From the NCBI RefSeq assembly GCF_000422765.1, contig NZ_AUGR01000030.1:1-35698 (forward strand): a stretch of 35,698 bases of DNA. The letters are read 5' to 3'. Positions 7,653 through 16,230 of the stretch are shown here, one piece after another (the stretch's first letter is position 1; every line of letters begins with the position of its first letter). The translations under genes and the position numbers were made by a program. The notes under the pieces were generated by a model that saw nothing but the letters and a program-made list of their open reading frames with translations, was not told the DNA's origin and made no database searches. Source of the stretch: Neptunomonas japonica DSM 18939. Its GTDB lineage: Bacteria; Pseudomonadota; Gammaproteobacteria; Pseudomonadales; Balneatricaceae.

Positions 7653-9284
7653 TTATGGTTGGTTGTAGCCTAAAATTTTGTAGTCTTTATCGCGCATATT
7701 ATTTAACAGAAGCTCCCCGTTACTGGCCACCCTGAACTCGCCATAACGGGCTTGTTCATATGTTTGAGCGGTTCCTTCTTGAAAAAAGAAAGCATTGGTA
7801 GCAAATTTAACGCTTCCATCTCTCACGCGATACTGCATTTTCACCTGATTATTCGCCAGTGTTTCGCCTTGGTAAAAACCAGCAAACTGACCCACGCTAT
7901 TTTCATCTAGGTTGACGATAATAAAACCTTCTTCACTCTCCACCGATTTATCTGCAAACGCTTTCCTTTGCAGAGCAAAGCGTAAACGCATGTAATCCCC
8001 CTGCATGAGCGAGCGAGGATCAACCGGCGCAAGCTGCAACAAGACTAGCTTACCCGATGCTAATACTTGCTCTTTCTTAAAAATGGTAAAGTTTACAGCG
8101 CCTAAAACAAAACAGATCATAATCACGCCGATCCATTTAGTGCTGTTCATACCTGAGCGCTTTAAGAGGCGTGACAGTAAGAAAACACTTTCCTTTTCAC
8201 TATCACTTGAGTGGCTATTTAAAATTGCACGCACTACTAATTGCCCCAGTAATAATGCTATACCAGTACCCACCAAGATGAATGACTTAAGCAGTAACGT
8301 AGTATTGAGGCTGTAATAATACCAAGAGACAAACGATATTAATGCGAGTAGCCCTAGTACTTTAAGGCTTGTTCTCTGGTAAGCAAAACCCACCAGCAAA
8401 ATAAGCAGAGCGCTACTGGTGCCTAGAGCAATAAGCCCAGAGGCAACAAGTAAAACACCACCAAGAACAACCAAACGCCCTGTTACAGATGATAACGAGA
8501 GTTGATATTGCACAAAGATTTTTTGGATCACTAGCGCGAATGAAACAGCCACTAATACCGATGTTATCCAGGGTGCTATTGCCCACCAAGTATTAGCACC
8601 TTGTTTATCATAGAAAGATAGCAAATCGTCGCTAAAGAGAATGTGCCCATTAAATTGCACCAATGCCAACGCTAGCCCAAAACCTACAGGCTCCCAGAGT
8701 GAGTAAAAGCGCTTCCAGTGATTTTCATTTATCCATACCAGCGTAAATAAAACACAACAACTAGCAGCGCCTAAGCCATAAATACCCAATTGATTGAGGC
8801 CCCAAAAAAGAGCAATCATGGCAAACCAACAGCTTAAAACACGGTGAATAAAATGCGGCATAAGCAGAGTTAGTACTAGCTGAAAAGCAGCCAACAGAAA
8901 AAATGCCATAAATGATTGGTAGGATATCCAATCAAATAAACCCCACGCCACCAGCATCTGCCCGGTTAAACTAAACACCAAGCCTAACTGACCAACAAAA
9001 ATGCCTTTTGGTTGAGTCCGAAACAAGATGTAAGCGGCCGTACAACAGATAAGACCTGACGCAATAAGCGCTATTTCGTTATCAAATTGGAATAAAAATC
9101 CAAACATCGATCCGACAAAACCCAGCATAAAAAATGCAGAGATCCATCCAGCAAACCCCTGCATTAAAGCGATGTACCAAGGCGTACTGTCATGCAGCGA
9201 ATCATCTGTATTAGTGGGTATGTCTCCAGAGACTAATTGCTGGCGCTTAAGCGTTTCCCACAAAGCATTCGTTGAGGAGTCCAT
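7653..9284 (-). CDS. DUF4401 plus GDYXXLXY-domain polytopic membrane protein
   Basis: Many membrane helices (a DUF4401-type region, about residues 40-355) are followed by one more helix and a roughly 150-residue extracytoplasmic domain. That domain contains QGDYMRLRFAL, the hallmark of the GDYXXLXY family. In other bacteria these two parts are often separate adjacent genes; here they form one chain. The frame extends to GTG 9299, but ATG 9284 has AGGAGG at the right distance, so I use it (543 residues). It starts 1 bp after the stop of the DUF2157 gene, so translation is probably coupled. DUF2157 and DUF4401/GDYXXLXY proteins co-occur widely. Their function is unknown. Confidence 0.85.
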   Translation of the reverse strand: MDSSTNALWETLKRQQLVSGDIPTNTDDSLHDSTPWYIALMQGFAGWISAFFMLGFVGSMFGFLFQFDNEIALIASGLICCTAAYILFRTQPKGIFVGQLGLVFSLTGQMLVAWGLFDWISYQSFMAFFLLAAFQLVLTLLMPHFIHRVLSCWFAMIALFWGLNQLGIYGLGAASCCVLFTLVWINENHWKRFYSLWEPVGFGLALALVQFNGHILFSDDLLSFYDKQGANTWWAIAPWITSVLVAVSFALVIQKIFVQYQLSLSSVTGRLVVLGGVLLVASGLIALGTSSALLILLVGFAYQRTSLKVLGLLALISFVSWYYYSLNTTLLLKSFILVGTGIALLLGQLVVRAILNSHSSDSEKESVFLLSRLLKRSGMNSTKWIGVIMICFVLGAVNFTIFKKEQVLASGKLVLLQLAPVDPRSLMQGDYMRLRFALQRKAFADKSVESEEGFIIVNLDENSVGQFAGFYQGETLANNQVKMQYRVRDGSVKFATNAFFFQEGTAQTYEQARYGEFRVASNGELLLNNMRDKDYKILGYNQP

Positions 9285-9285
9285 A

Positions 9286-10329
9286 TTACGCCTCCTCACT
9301 TTTCTGGTCTTTTTCTACATAAGCTGTTTGTTGACGAGACAGCTTCTTCAACCAAATGCCCCCTGCAGCAGACAAGCCAATAATAGCCATACTGATTAAC
9401 AAAAAGGCCCCGTCATCCAAGACATCTTCAAACATCCAGCCCAGAGAGAATGTCACCACTAAAATGCCACTTAATACACAGCCAGATAACAACACAAGAT
9501 CCAGCACTTTGTAACGGTACAAGTAAAAAACAGCGGCCATCCACGTCACATAAACAGGCCCCCCCCAAGCCGTATCATGGTTATCAAAAATGGCAAGAAT
9601 CGCGATCCAAGTCACCGTGATTCCGCCAATTAATGCCGAGACTTGTGCTGCTTGCCGGTTATCTAACGCTACGGATAAAGCGCTGGTGTTAGCATTTTTA
9701 TCTGAAACGTTTTGCTGGCTACCAAAGCACACCAGTACTTCAAAGAAGACTAAAAAGGCGGTATTTACTGCAAGGAATATCCACAACCACTCTTCTTCAC
9801 GAAACAGAAAGCCAAACAGCCCACGAAAAGTGTTCAGATACAGAATCATCGATAAGTTGACTAGAGCAATCCAAAGAATCCATAACGTACTGGATCGACC
9901 AATCAGCGCCCATGGTGTAATAAGTGCAGCCCACACAGCAAACAACTGCCATGGGTCAGCTCCAGTTTGATAAGTCTGCCCGGTTAGCGCCAACAATGCC
10001 CCCGTTAACAGAGCCATTCCTAATAAAGACACCGTTGAAGATGTACGATGGCAATCTAGACGAGAATAAATGAATGCAGCAGCCAGCATAATGGCTTCAA
10101 GCAGAGCAAACTTAGCAAAACGCCCCATGGCATCCCAGTTAAAAGCAAAGAAGAAGATCATGCCAACCGCAATAGCAACGGCACCTGTCCACATCAAAAA
10201 CTGGCTAATAAAACTAAACCAATCCTTTTTAGCGGGGCGTGAGTGAGTTGCCGCTAACGCCTCCTCTACATCTCCTTGAATAAGCCCCTGTTCTGCCCAG
10301 GATAAAATTTGCCTGCGGTTGTCTGTCAC
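9286..10329 (-). CDS. DUF2157 membrane protein
   Basis: A cytosolic N-terminal segment of about 55 residues (ILSWAEQGLIQGDVEEAL) precedes roughly nine or ten hydrophobic helices, the plan of DUF2157 proteins. The open frame reaches a TTG at 10353. The GTG at 10329 has AAAGGAAGAGAAG just upstream and is preferred, giving 347 residues. It is the first of a two-gene unit with the DUF4401/GDYXXLXY gene. The two products plausibly form one inner-membrane complex of unknown role. Confidence 0.85.
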   Translation of the reverse strand: MTDNRRQILSWAEQGLIQGDVEEALAATHSRPAKKDWFSFISQFLMWTGAVAIAVGMIFFFAFNWDAMGRFAKFALLEAIMLAAAFIYSRLDCHRTSSTVSLLGMALLTGALLALTGQTYQTGADPWQLFAVWAALITPWALIGRSSTLWILWIALVNLSMILYLNTFRGLFGFLFREEEWLWIFLAVNTAFLVFFEVLVCFGSQQNVSDKNANTSALSVALDNRQAAQVSALIGGITVTWIAILAIFDNHDTAWGGPVYVTWMAAVFYLYRYKVLDLVLLSGCVLSGILVVTFSLGWMFEDVLDDGAFLLISMAIIGLSAAGGIWLKKLSRQQTAYVEKDQKSEEA

Positions 10330-10363
10330 GCTTCTCTTCCTTTGCCATCCCAAACATACTTAG

Positions 10364-11557
10364 TTATATTGCTTGAACCAGTGCTTTTAGGACCTGTGGT
10401 GATTTAATATCTTGACGCTGCTTGATCAATGCACTGCCAAGATCCAGTGCAAATTTTTCTGATATGGCACGCGTATTAAGATCTTCTATTGAATCCAAGT
10501 CAGCCACATGAGCTAAACCAATGGTACGGCGGATTATTTCTGTACCCGCATATCCCATGCTCTCGTGCCATGTATATTCGATAAAAACATCGACAAAGGC
10601 GGTATCAGCAAAGACAGGATCTTTACATTTCTTACTAACGAGTTCTTTAAAGCGCACAGCAAATGTGCTCCATAAGTTATCAATCGTGGTTAACAGAAAT
10701 TCACGATAGGCCTGCTTCTCGTCGAGATCTCCTTCTAACCCTAATTGGCCTGCAAAATTGATAAGCAAGTTACCGATAATAGAGCCAATATCAAAACTCA
10801 TCGGTCCATAAAAAGCGAATTCAGGATCAATCACTTTAGTACCATCTGCTTTGACAAAAACAGAGCCTGCATGAAGATCCGCATGCAACAAAGCTTGTGC
10901 ATCATTCATGAAATGGTATTTAAGTTTAGCCGCCTCGACTTTAAGCAAGTCGTCCTGCCACAGTGCTTGCGCCGTTTCTTGTAATGGTGGATTAACACTA
11001 TTGCGTTCGTGATCGCAGAACGGATCCCAGAAAAAGAGTTCTTCCGTAATTTTGCACAGGTCGGGGTTAATATAGTCAGCTACGGCTGATTTTTTCTGAT
11101 AAGTGTCTAGATAAAAATCAGACGTATGGAACAAAGACTCAGCTAAAAACTCACCTAAATGGCGCCCTAGTTCAGGCAGCGGGCGGCGTGCAATAAGGGC
11201 GTGACGTAAGTTCTCGTGATCACCTATATCTTCCATAATGAACGCGGAACGTGCTTGATCAAAATAATAAACAACGGGTACATACTCAGCAGCCCAAGTA
11301 CCTTCTTCTTGAAGGCACTGTGCTTCAATACGAATACGGTCTAGCGATAATGGCCAACCCTCACCAATAATGCGTACATATGGCAGCGCTTGTTTAACAA
11401 TAACGCTTTGATGGTCATTCGTAATTCGGTAAACAAAGTTAATATTACCATCGCCAATCTCTTCAACACGTAAAGCAGATGTATCAGTGAACAGCTCAGT
11501 ATTGGTCAGTACAAATTCGATTATTTCAGCATCATTGGCAAATTTAGCATTGGTCAT
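10364..11557 (-). CDS. mtnK: S-methyl-5-thioribose kinase
   Basis: MtnK phosphorylates methylthioribose in the methionine salvage pathway and belongs to the APH/choline-kinase fold. Visible motifs are GDGNINFVYRI (nucleotide loop), the catalytic HADLHAGSVFV and the metal-binding DPEFAFYGPMSFDIG. All three fit MtnK closely. Length (397 residues from ATG 11557) matches the family. A TTG three codons earlier is possible. mtnA and the rest of the pathway are not beside it, so the gene is orphaned here. It ends 34 bp before the DUF2157 start and may be upstream in the same leftward transcript. Confidence 0.92.
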   Translation of the reverse strand: MTNAKFANDAEIIEFVLTNTELFTDTSALRVEEIGDGNINFVYRITNDHQSVIVKQALPYVRIIGEGWPLSLDRIRIEAQCLQEEGTWAAEYVPVVYYFDQARSAFIMEDIGDHENLRHALIARRPLPELGRHLGEFLAESLFHTSDFYLDTYQKKSAVADYINPDLCKITEELFFWDPFCDHERNSVNPPLQETAQALWQDDLLKVEAAKLKYHFMNDAQALLHADLHAGSVFVKADGTKVIDPEFAFYGPMSFDIGSIIGNLLINFAGQLGLEGDLDEKQAYREFLLTTIDNLWSTFAVRFKELVSKKCKDPVFADTAFVDVFIEYTWHESMGYAGTEIIRRTIGLAHVADLDSIEDLNTRAISEKFALDLGSALIKQRQDIKSPQVLKALVQAI

Positions 11558-11732
11558 AACAGTCAATTCTCACAGGTGCTTTTTCAATATCCACCCAGTT
11601 TGCCAGAAAAAAAACATCTATAAAGTTAAATATCTGAATGGGTTAATTTATGTATCATCTGTATCTACTTAAGCCAACAGTGACTGTGCTATCGTCTAGC
11701 TCTTTTTGGTGGTCACAGGGCAGTTGTTAACT

Positions 11733-12506
11733 ATGTCATTTGAATTAGTCATTTTGTTCCTTGCGGGTTTCTTTGGTGGAGTACTCAACTCTATCGCAGG
11801 TGGCGGAAGCTTCATTACATTTCCTGCGCTCATTTTTGTAGGAATCCCTCCTATTACAGCCAATGCAACTAACACTTTTGCTTCGTGCGCAGGCTATATG
11901 AGTGGCACATATGCATTTCGAAAGGAGATTGCCCAGCATAAAGACCAGCTAGTGCGTATTGTGACTATCAGCTTGATTGGCGGTATTTTAGGAGCATGGC
12001 TATTACTGCAAACACCCGAAACAGTTTTTGAGGAAGCAATTCCTTGGTTGCTACTTTTTGCCACTGTTCTCTTTATTTTTGGCGGACAAATTAATGCGGG
12101 GTTAAAAAGGCTGGCATCTCGTCATCGCCATGCATCCTCGATTGGCGGCATATTGCTATCACTATTACTATTGGGAGTTGCTACATACGGCGGCTTCTTT
12201 AATGCAGGCTTAGGCATTATCAGCCTGAGTTACTTAGCATTGGCAGGTTATACCAATATCAACGCAATGAACGGCCTAAAACTTTTAGTGTCATCATCGG
12301 TTTCGCTCATTGCCATAATTCTCTTTATTTATAACGATGTAATTGCTTGGTACGAAGGCACTATTGTATTGTGCGGTACGTTAGCCGGCGGCTATGTTGC
12401 AGCACATGTTTCACGCAAACTGCCTCAACAACAGGTAAGGAACTTTGTGATTGTTGCGAGCATAGCTACAACGCTTTACTTCTTTTTTGATGTTTATGCA
12501 GGCTAG
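11733..12506 (+). CDS. TSUP (TauE/SafE) family membrane exporter
   Basis: The protein has seven to eight predicted membrane helices. It shows the family's duplicated motif: GGVLNSIAGGGSFITFPALIF near the N-terminus and GVATYGGFFNAGLGII in the second half. TSUP proteins move sulfite, sulfoacetate or related small organic anions. The substrate here cannot be read from sequence. The frame opens at TTG 11706, but ATG 11733 begins the usual N-terminus (257 residues), with AGGG 14 nt upstream. It converges on and overlaps the hxlR-type gene by 4 bp. Confidence 0.88.
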   Translation: MSFELVILFLAGFFGGVLNSIAGGGSFITFPALIFVGIPPITANATNTFASCAGYMSGTYAFRKEIAQHKDQLVRIVTISLIGGILGAWLLLQTPETVFEEAIPWLLLFATVLFIFGGQINAGLKRLASRHRHASSIGGILLSLLLLGVATYGGFFNAGLGIISLSYLALAGYTNINAMNGLKLLVSSSVSLIAIILFIYNDVIAWYEGTIVLCGTLAGGYVAAHVSRKLPQQQVRNFVIVASIATTLYFFFDVYAG

Positions 12507-12880
12507 TTTTCACTAGCCCTATTCTCTGAGTTAGGCAGATCAACAGCTTCACCAATATCTTGTTGAAGCTGTTCAATATCGCCCACTACTTTCAAGAACT
12601 TCCTGCCAAAGGGTGTGAACTCATATTCTACTCGTGGCGGTATTTCTGCGAATGAATTTTTCTGCAAAATACCAAACTCAATATGTCTACGTAAGCACTC
12701 ATTCAACACTTTAGTGCTCAAACCATCAACGCTTCGTACCATTTCGCCTGGCCGATTCACTCCATCGGTTAATAACGTGAACACCGTTAAAGACCATTTA
12801 CAGCCAAAGATTGCTTCAACCATCCGTGTTGCTTGAACAGGTGCTGTTCGGCGCAGAATTTTTTTCTCATTAGTTTTCAT
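12503..12880 (-). CDS. HxlR-family winged-helix regulator
   Basis: The 125-residue winged HTH has the family's opening segment (VEAIFGCKWSLTVFTLLTDG), then LSTKVLNECLRRHIEFGIL as the recognition part, then VEYEFTPFGRKFL as the wing. The Cys in GCKW is where redox- or electrophile-sensing relatives carry their reactive thiol. It is divergent from an SDR-cupin pair across 155 bp that contain GTAC palindromes, so it probably represses that pair and itself, perhaps in response to carbonyl or quinone stress. The target and signal are inference. Confidence 0.88.
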   Translation of the reverse strand: MKTNEKKILRRTAPVQATRMVEAIFGCKWSLTVFTLLTDGVNRPGEMVRSVDGLSTKVLNECLRRHIEFGILQKNSFAEIPPRVEYEFTPFGRKFLKVVGDIEQLQQDIGEAVDLPNSENRASEN

Positions 12881-12886
12881 AAAGAT

Positions 12887-12920
12887 GTACTAAAAAGTAC
12901 CTACCCCACTCATTTGTACT
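12887..12920. promoter_or_regulatory. Putative HxlR operator
   Basis: GTACTAAAAAGTAC (12887-12900), an inverted repeat, and a further GTACT (12916-12920) lie immediately upstream of the hxlR ATG and within the divergent intergenic region. Dyads with TAC/GTA arms are typical of HxlR-family sites such as those of YodB and HypR. No footprint is available. Confidence 0.45.
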
Positions 12921-13035
12921 TAGTTTTCAAGCAGTAAGCTTCTTCATATGCTTGCCTCACAAATCACTCGTATCACTAATTTAATAGTGCCTTTTATCTT
13001 CAATCTAATAAAGCACAATTCAGGAGATCAACAAC

Positions 13036-13803
13036 ATGACGACAACAAATAATGCACATAGCTTAATAGTCGGTGGGTCAAGCGGAATGGGGCTAGCGAC
13101 AGCAGAGCAGTTAGCAAGACAGGGGCATTCCATAATCATTGTTGGCCGTAATACTGAGAAACTCGCAAGCGCAAAAGCCAAATTGGGTCAATTTACTAAT
13201 GTACTGACATGGCAAGAAGACTTATATGAACATGAAGCCGTAGAACACTTGATAACTCGCATCAATAATTTTCAAGGTCATATAAAACAATTGGTCAACG
13301 CTGCCGGCTACTTTAATCCAAAAGCTTTTCTTGATCATAGTGTTGATGATTACGAGCTATATATGGGCCTTAATCAATCCATCTTCCTTGTAACTCAGGC
13401 CGTGGTTAAAAATATGCAGGCTCACAACGGTGGTGAAATTGTCAATATCGGTTCTATGTGGGCACATCAAGCCATTAAAGCAACACCCTCTTCTGCTTAT
13501 TCCATGGCAAAAGCAGGCTTACACGCCTTTACCCAACACCTAGCTATTGAGCTAGCAGACTCAAACATTCGGGTAAATGCAGTGTCTCCGGCTGTTGTTA
13601 AAACGCCTATCTATGAAACCTTTATTGATCCTAGTGAGCTAGATCAAACTCTTGTAGGATTCAGTGCTTTCCATCCCATAGGCCGGATTGGTACAGTAGC
13701 GGATATTGCTAACACCATTACATTCTTGCTCTCGGATAAAGCAGGTTGGGTGACAGGGGCAATTTGGAATATTGATGGTGGTGTGATGGCTGGACGCAAT
13801 TAA
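13036..13803 (+). CDS. Short-chain dehydrogenase/reductase (classical SDR)
   Basis: A 255-residue Rossmann-fold oxidoreductase. The cofactor loop is [11 protein letters not shown] near residue 13. VNAAGY corresponds to the NAG motif, a Ser is followed by YSMAKAG with the catalytic Tyr and Lys, and IDGG is near the C-terminus. The Arg after the second strand (VGRN) points to NADP(H). Substrate is unknown. CAGGAG lies at good distance from the ATG. It leads a two-gene unit with the cupin gene (43-bp gap), divergent from the HxlR regulator. Confidence 0.9.
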   Translation: MTTTNNAHSLIVGGSSGMGLATAEQLARQGHSIIIVGRNTEKLASAKAKLGQFTNVLTWQEDLYEHEAVEHLITRINNFQGHIKQLVNAAGYFNPKAFLDHSVDDYELYMGLNQSIFLVTQAVVKNMQAHNGGEIVNIGSMWAHQAIKATPSSAYSMAKAGLHAFTQHLAIELADSNIRVNAVSPAVVKTPIYETFIDPSELDQTLVGFSAFHPIGRIGTVADIANTITFLLSDKAGWVTGAIWNIDGGVMAGRN

Positions 13804-13846
13804 CACCCGCAAACACAATTAGAAAAGTCTACCCGGGAGCCATAAA

Positions 13847-14566
13847 ATGACAGCCACAACAAGCAACTTCGCACCGATAAATATGGACCGTCTGCAACGC
13901 TGTATTATTGAAACAGCCAGCAACGAATGGCTCCCCTCTCCAGCTCAAGGTGTTTGGCGTAAACCATTAGAACGCGAAAGCGCAGAGCAAGGCCAGGTCA
14001 CCAGTATTGTGCGCTATGACGCAGGAACATTCTTTCCCGAACATTCACACCCACAAGGTGAAGAAATTTTTGTGTTAAGCGGTGTTTTTGAAGACGAGAA
14101 TGGCAGCTACCCTGCCGGCACATATTTACGGAACCCACCGGGTTCTAGCCATACACCCGGCAGTACAGTTGGCTGCGAGTTACTCGTCAAACTCAATATG
14201 TTTGATATGAATGATCAACAACAGATTGTACTGGATACAATCAATACTGATTGGCTACCCGGTTTAGTCGATGGTTTAAGTGTTATGCCACTACACGAGT
14301 TCGTATCAGAAAATAGCGCAGAACACACCGCTCTCGTTCGCTGGCAAACAGGCACGCGCTTCAGTACTCATAGGCATATGGGCGGTGAAGAAATACTGGT
14401 TCTTGAAGGCACATTCGAAGACGAGTTTGGACAATACCCCACAGGCACTTGGGTACGCTCTCCGCATAACAGCAAACATCAACCTTTTAGTAACGAGGGT
14501 TGTTTGATTTTGGTAAAAGTTGGCCACCTATCACGCTTACTTGGTGACACATCTTTAGATAAATAA
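13847..14566 (+). CDS. Double-cupin protein, ChrR-like cupin domain
   Basis: Two tandem cupin domains can be seen by internal similarity: FFPEHSHPQGEEIFVLSGVF (about residues 64-83) and RFSTHRHMGGEEILVLEGTF (about 172-191). Each is followed by FED and a P-x-GT(Y/W) strand. His, Glu and a later His form the metal site in both. The ChrR zinc-binding anti-sigma domain is absent; only its cupin type is present. It could be a dioxygenase or sensor acting on the product of the preceding SDR. GGGAG precedes the ATG. Confidence 0.85.
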   Translation: MTATTSNFAPINMDRLQRCIIETASNEWLPSPAQGVWRKPLERESAEQGQVTSIVRYDAGTFFPEHSHPQGEEIFVLSGVFEDENGSYPAGTYLRNPPGSSHTPGSTVGCELLVKLNMFDMNDQQQIVLDTINTDWLPGLVDGLSVMPLHEFVSENSAEHTALVRWQTGTRFSTHRHMGGEEILVLEGTFEDEFGQYPTGTWVRSPHNSKHQPFSNEGCLILVKVGHLSRLLGDTSLDK

Positions 14567-14614
14567 ACGAGATGATCGAAGCGTTTATTTAATGCAATTT
14601 ACAAGATCAAAGCA

Positions 14615-14642
14615 CATTAATGGGAGAGCACTCCCATTAATG
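14615..14642. terminator. 12-bp perfect palindrome at the convergent cupin/mocR ends
   Basis: CATTAATGGGAG / CTCCCATTAATG with loop AGCA, followed by TTTTC on the given strand. It contains the stop codon of the MocR gene. It could terminate the rightward SDR-cupin transcript. The T-tract is short. Confidence 0.45.
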
Positions 14643-16083
14643 TTTTCAATGCATCTTGGCGTGCCATTGTTAAAGGGTGCAAAAAGCTCAAGCGCAAACA
14701 GTTACGATAATGATCACTTGAAGAGAACAGCGACCCCGGTGTTATCACCACTCCCTTACTAAGTGCTACGCCATATGCTGCCAGTGTATCTATCTCTTCG
14801 GGAAGCTGTAACCACATCGCCATACCTCCTTCAGGCACGCTAAAGCGAATATCAGCAGCCCAATGCTCATCCAGAAAGTTAACGAGTTGATCGCGTTGCA
14901 ACCGCAGCTGTTCTCGCTGGCGTCGAAGGTGTGTGTCATAGCCGCCATCTTTTAAGAAACTAGCAAGGCCTTGTTGGACAAAACGGCTGCTCGCTAGCAA
15001 GGTGACTAGCTTCAAACGCTTTACTTGGTTATGCCAACGACCTGCATCTATCCAGCCAATTCTTAAATCACGTGAAAGGCTCTTAGAGAAAGAACTACAA
15101 AGAATGACACGACCCGTTTTATCTTCTGCCTTCAAAGGGTCGGGGCGCCCTAAAAAACCCAGCTCGCCGTATATATCATCCTCAATCAAGGCCAGATCAT
15201 ACTGTTCGGCTAATAAGAGAAGTTTCTTGCGTGTTGCTAACGGTAAATTGGCGCCTGTCGGTGTTGCATAGGCAGGTGTCACGACACACGCTCGAATATC
15301 CCATTGTTGTAAGGCACGCTCTAGCGCATCAGCATCTAAACCTGTAACCGGCGAAGCGGGTATCTCGACAACTTGTAGACCCAATTGCTCAAGCAATTGT
15401 AAAACCCCATAAAAGCCCGGCGACTCAACAGCAACAATGTCACCGCGCTGACAAGATACCATCAACGCCAAAAACAGTGATTGCTGGCAACCAGCGGTAA
15501 TACAGTAATCTTCAGCATTGCGTTCACAGCCATAGCGACGATAACGCTGCGCTAACTGCTCACGTAAAACGTTGTCTCCAGCGGGTTCGTCGTAGTAATG
15601 GTGTGCACTATCCGCCTGGCTACGCAGAGCACGCCCGACACTGCGGTTCAGCGCCGTTACCCCTGCGTTACTTGTTTCAGTTATGTTCTCATCAAGTGAG
15701 GCTTGTTCACTAAAGCTTTGAGCGGGTCTGCGCTGCGCTTGTAATCCAGCCAAGATATCAAATGCAGCGCCTCTGGACATAACATCCATAACCACATCAC
15801 TCACAGTGACAGGAGCAGGCGCTACAACTGTATCGTTACCAATTAGCGGGACAGCTCTATTAGCAGTGTTTGGTAAAACGAAATAGCCAGATTTAGGGCG
15901 AGCTTCAACGAGTCCGCGCGCCTCCAACCTTTGGTACGCATGGAGCACTGTCGCTTTAGAAAGTTGTTGCTCAGCACACATTTCACGCACAGAGGGCAAA
16001 CGCTCACCGACACTCCAGCGCTTTCCAGCAATACCATCAAGTAACCATGTTTCAAGTCGCTGGTATCGGTATTCTCTGCTCAT
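14617..16083 (-). CDS. MocR-type regulator (GntR HTH fused to PLP aminotransferase-like domain)
   Basis: The 488-residue fusion starts with a GntR winged helix (RLPSVREMCAEQQLSKATVLHA at about 24-45, GLVEARPKSGYF at the wing). A variable linker follows, then a fold-type I aminotransferase domain. The PLP lysine lies in SSFSKSLSRDLRIGW, and the Asp in IEDDIYGEL and YATPTGANLP are also conserved. MocR proteins use PLP as effector or substrate-binding cofactor, not for catalysis. It is divergent from the CcoG gene across 147 bp, which usually marks the target, though a CcoG target would be unusual. Confidence 0.9.
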   Translation of the reverse strand: MSREYRYQRLETWLLDGIAGKRWSVGERLPSVREMCAEQQLSKATVLHAYQRLEARGLVEARPKSGYFVLPNTANRAVPLIGNDTVVAPAPVTVSDVVMDVMSRGAAFDILAGLQAQRRPAQSFSEQASLDENITETSNAGVTALNRSVGRALRSQADSAHHYYDEPAGDNVLREQLAQRYRRYGCERNAEDYCITAGCQQSLFLALMVSCQRGDIVAVESPGFYGVLQLLEQLGLQVVEIPASPVTGLDADALERALQQWDIRACVVTPAYATPTGANLPLATRKKLLLLAEQYDLALIEDDIYGELGFLGRPDPLKAEDKTGRVILCSSFSKSLSRDLRIGWIDAGRWHNQVKRLKLVTLLASSRFVQQGLASFLKDGGYDTHLRRQREQLRLQRDQLVNFLDEHWAADIRFSVPEGGMAMWLQLPEEIDTLAAYGVALSKGVVITPGSLFSSSDHYRNCLRLSFLHPLTMARQDALKTLMGVLSH

Positions 16084-16230
16084 TACTTTTAAACCTTGTT
16101 GATATCTGCCATGTAATTAAACATTAACAAAACAATCTGTACCGCAAAAGTTTTATTTTTTTATGCCTGATCCTATTTTCTATTCTTCTATATGCTTTCA
16201 ACCTCCTAATTCTCATTAGCTAAGTTGTGA

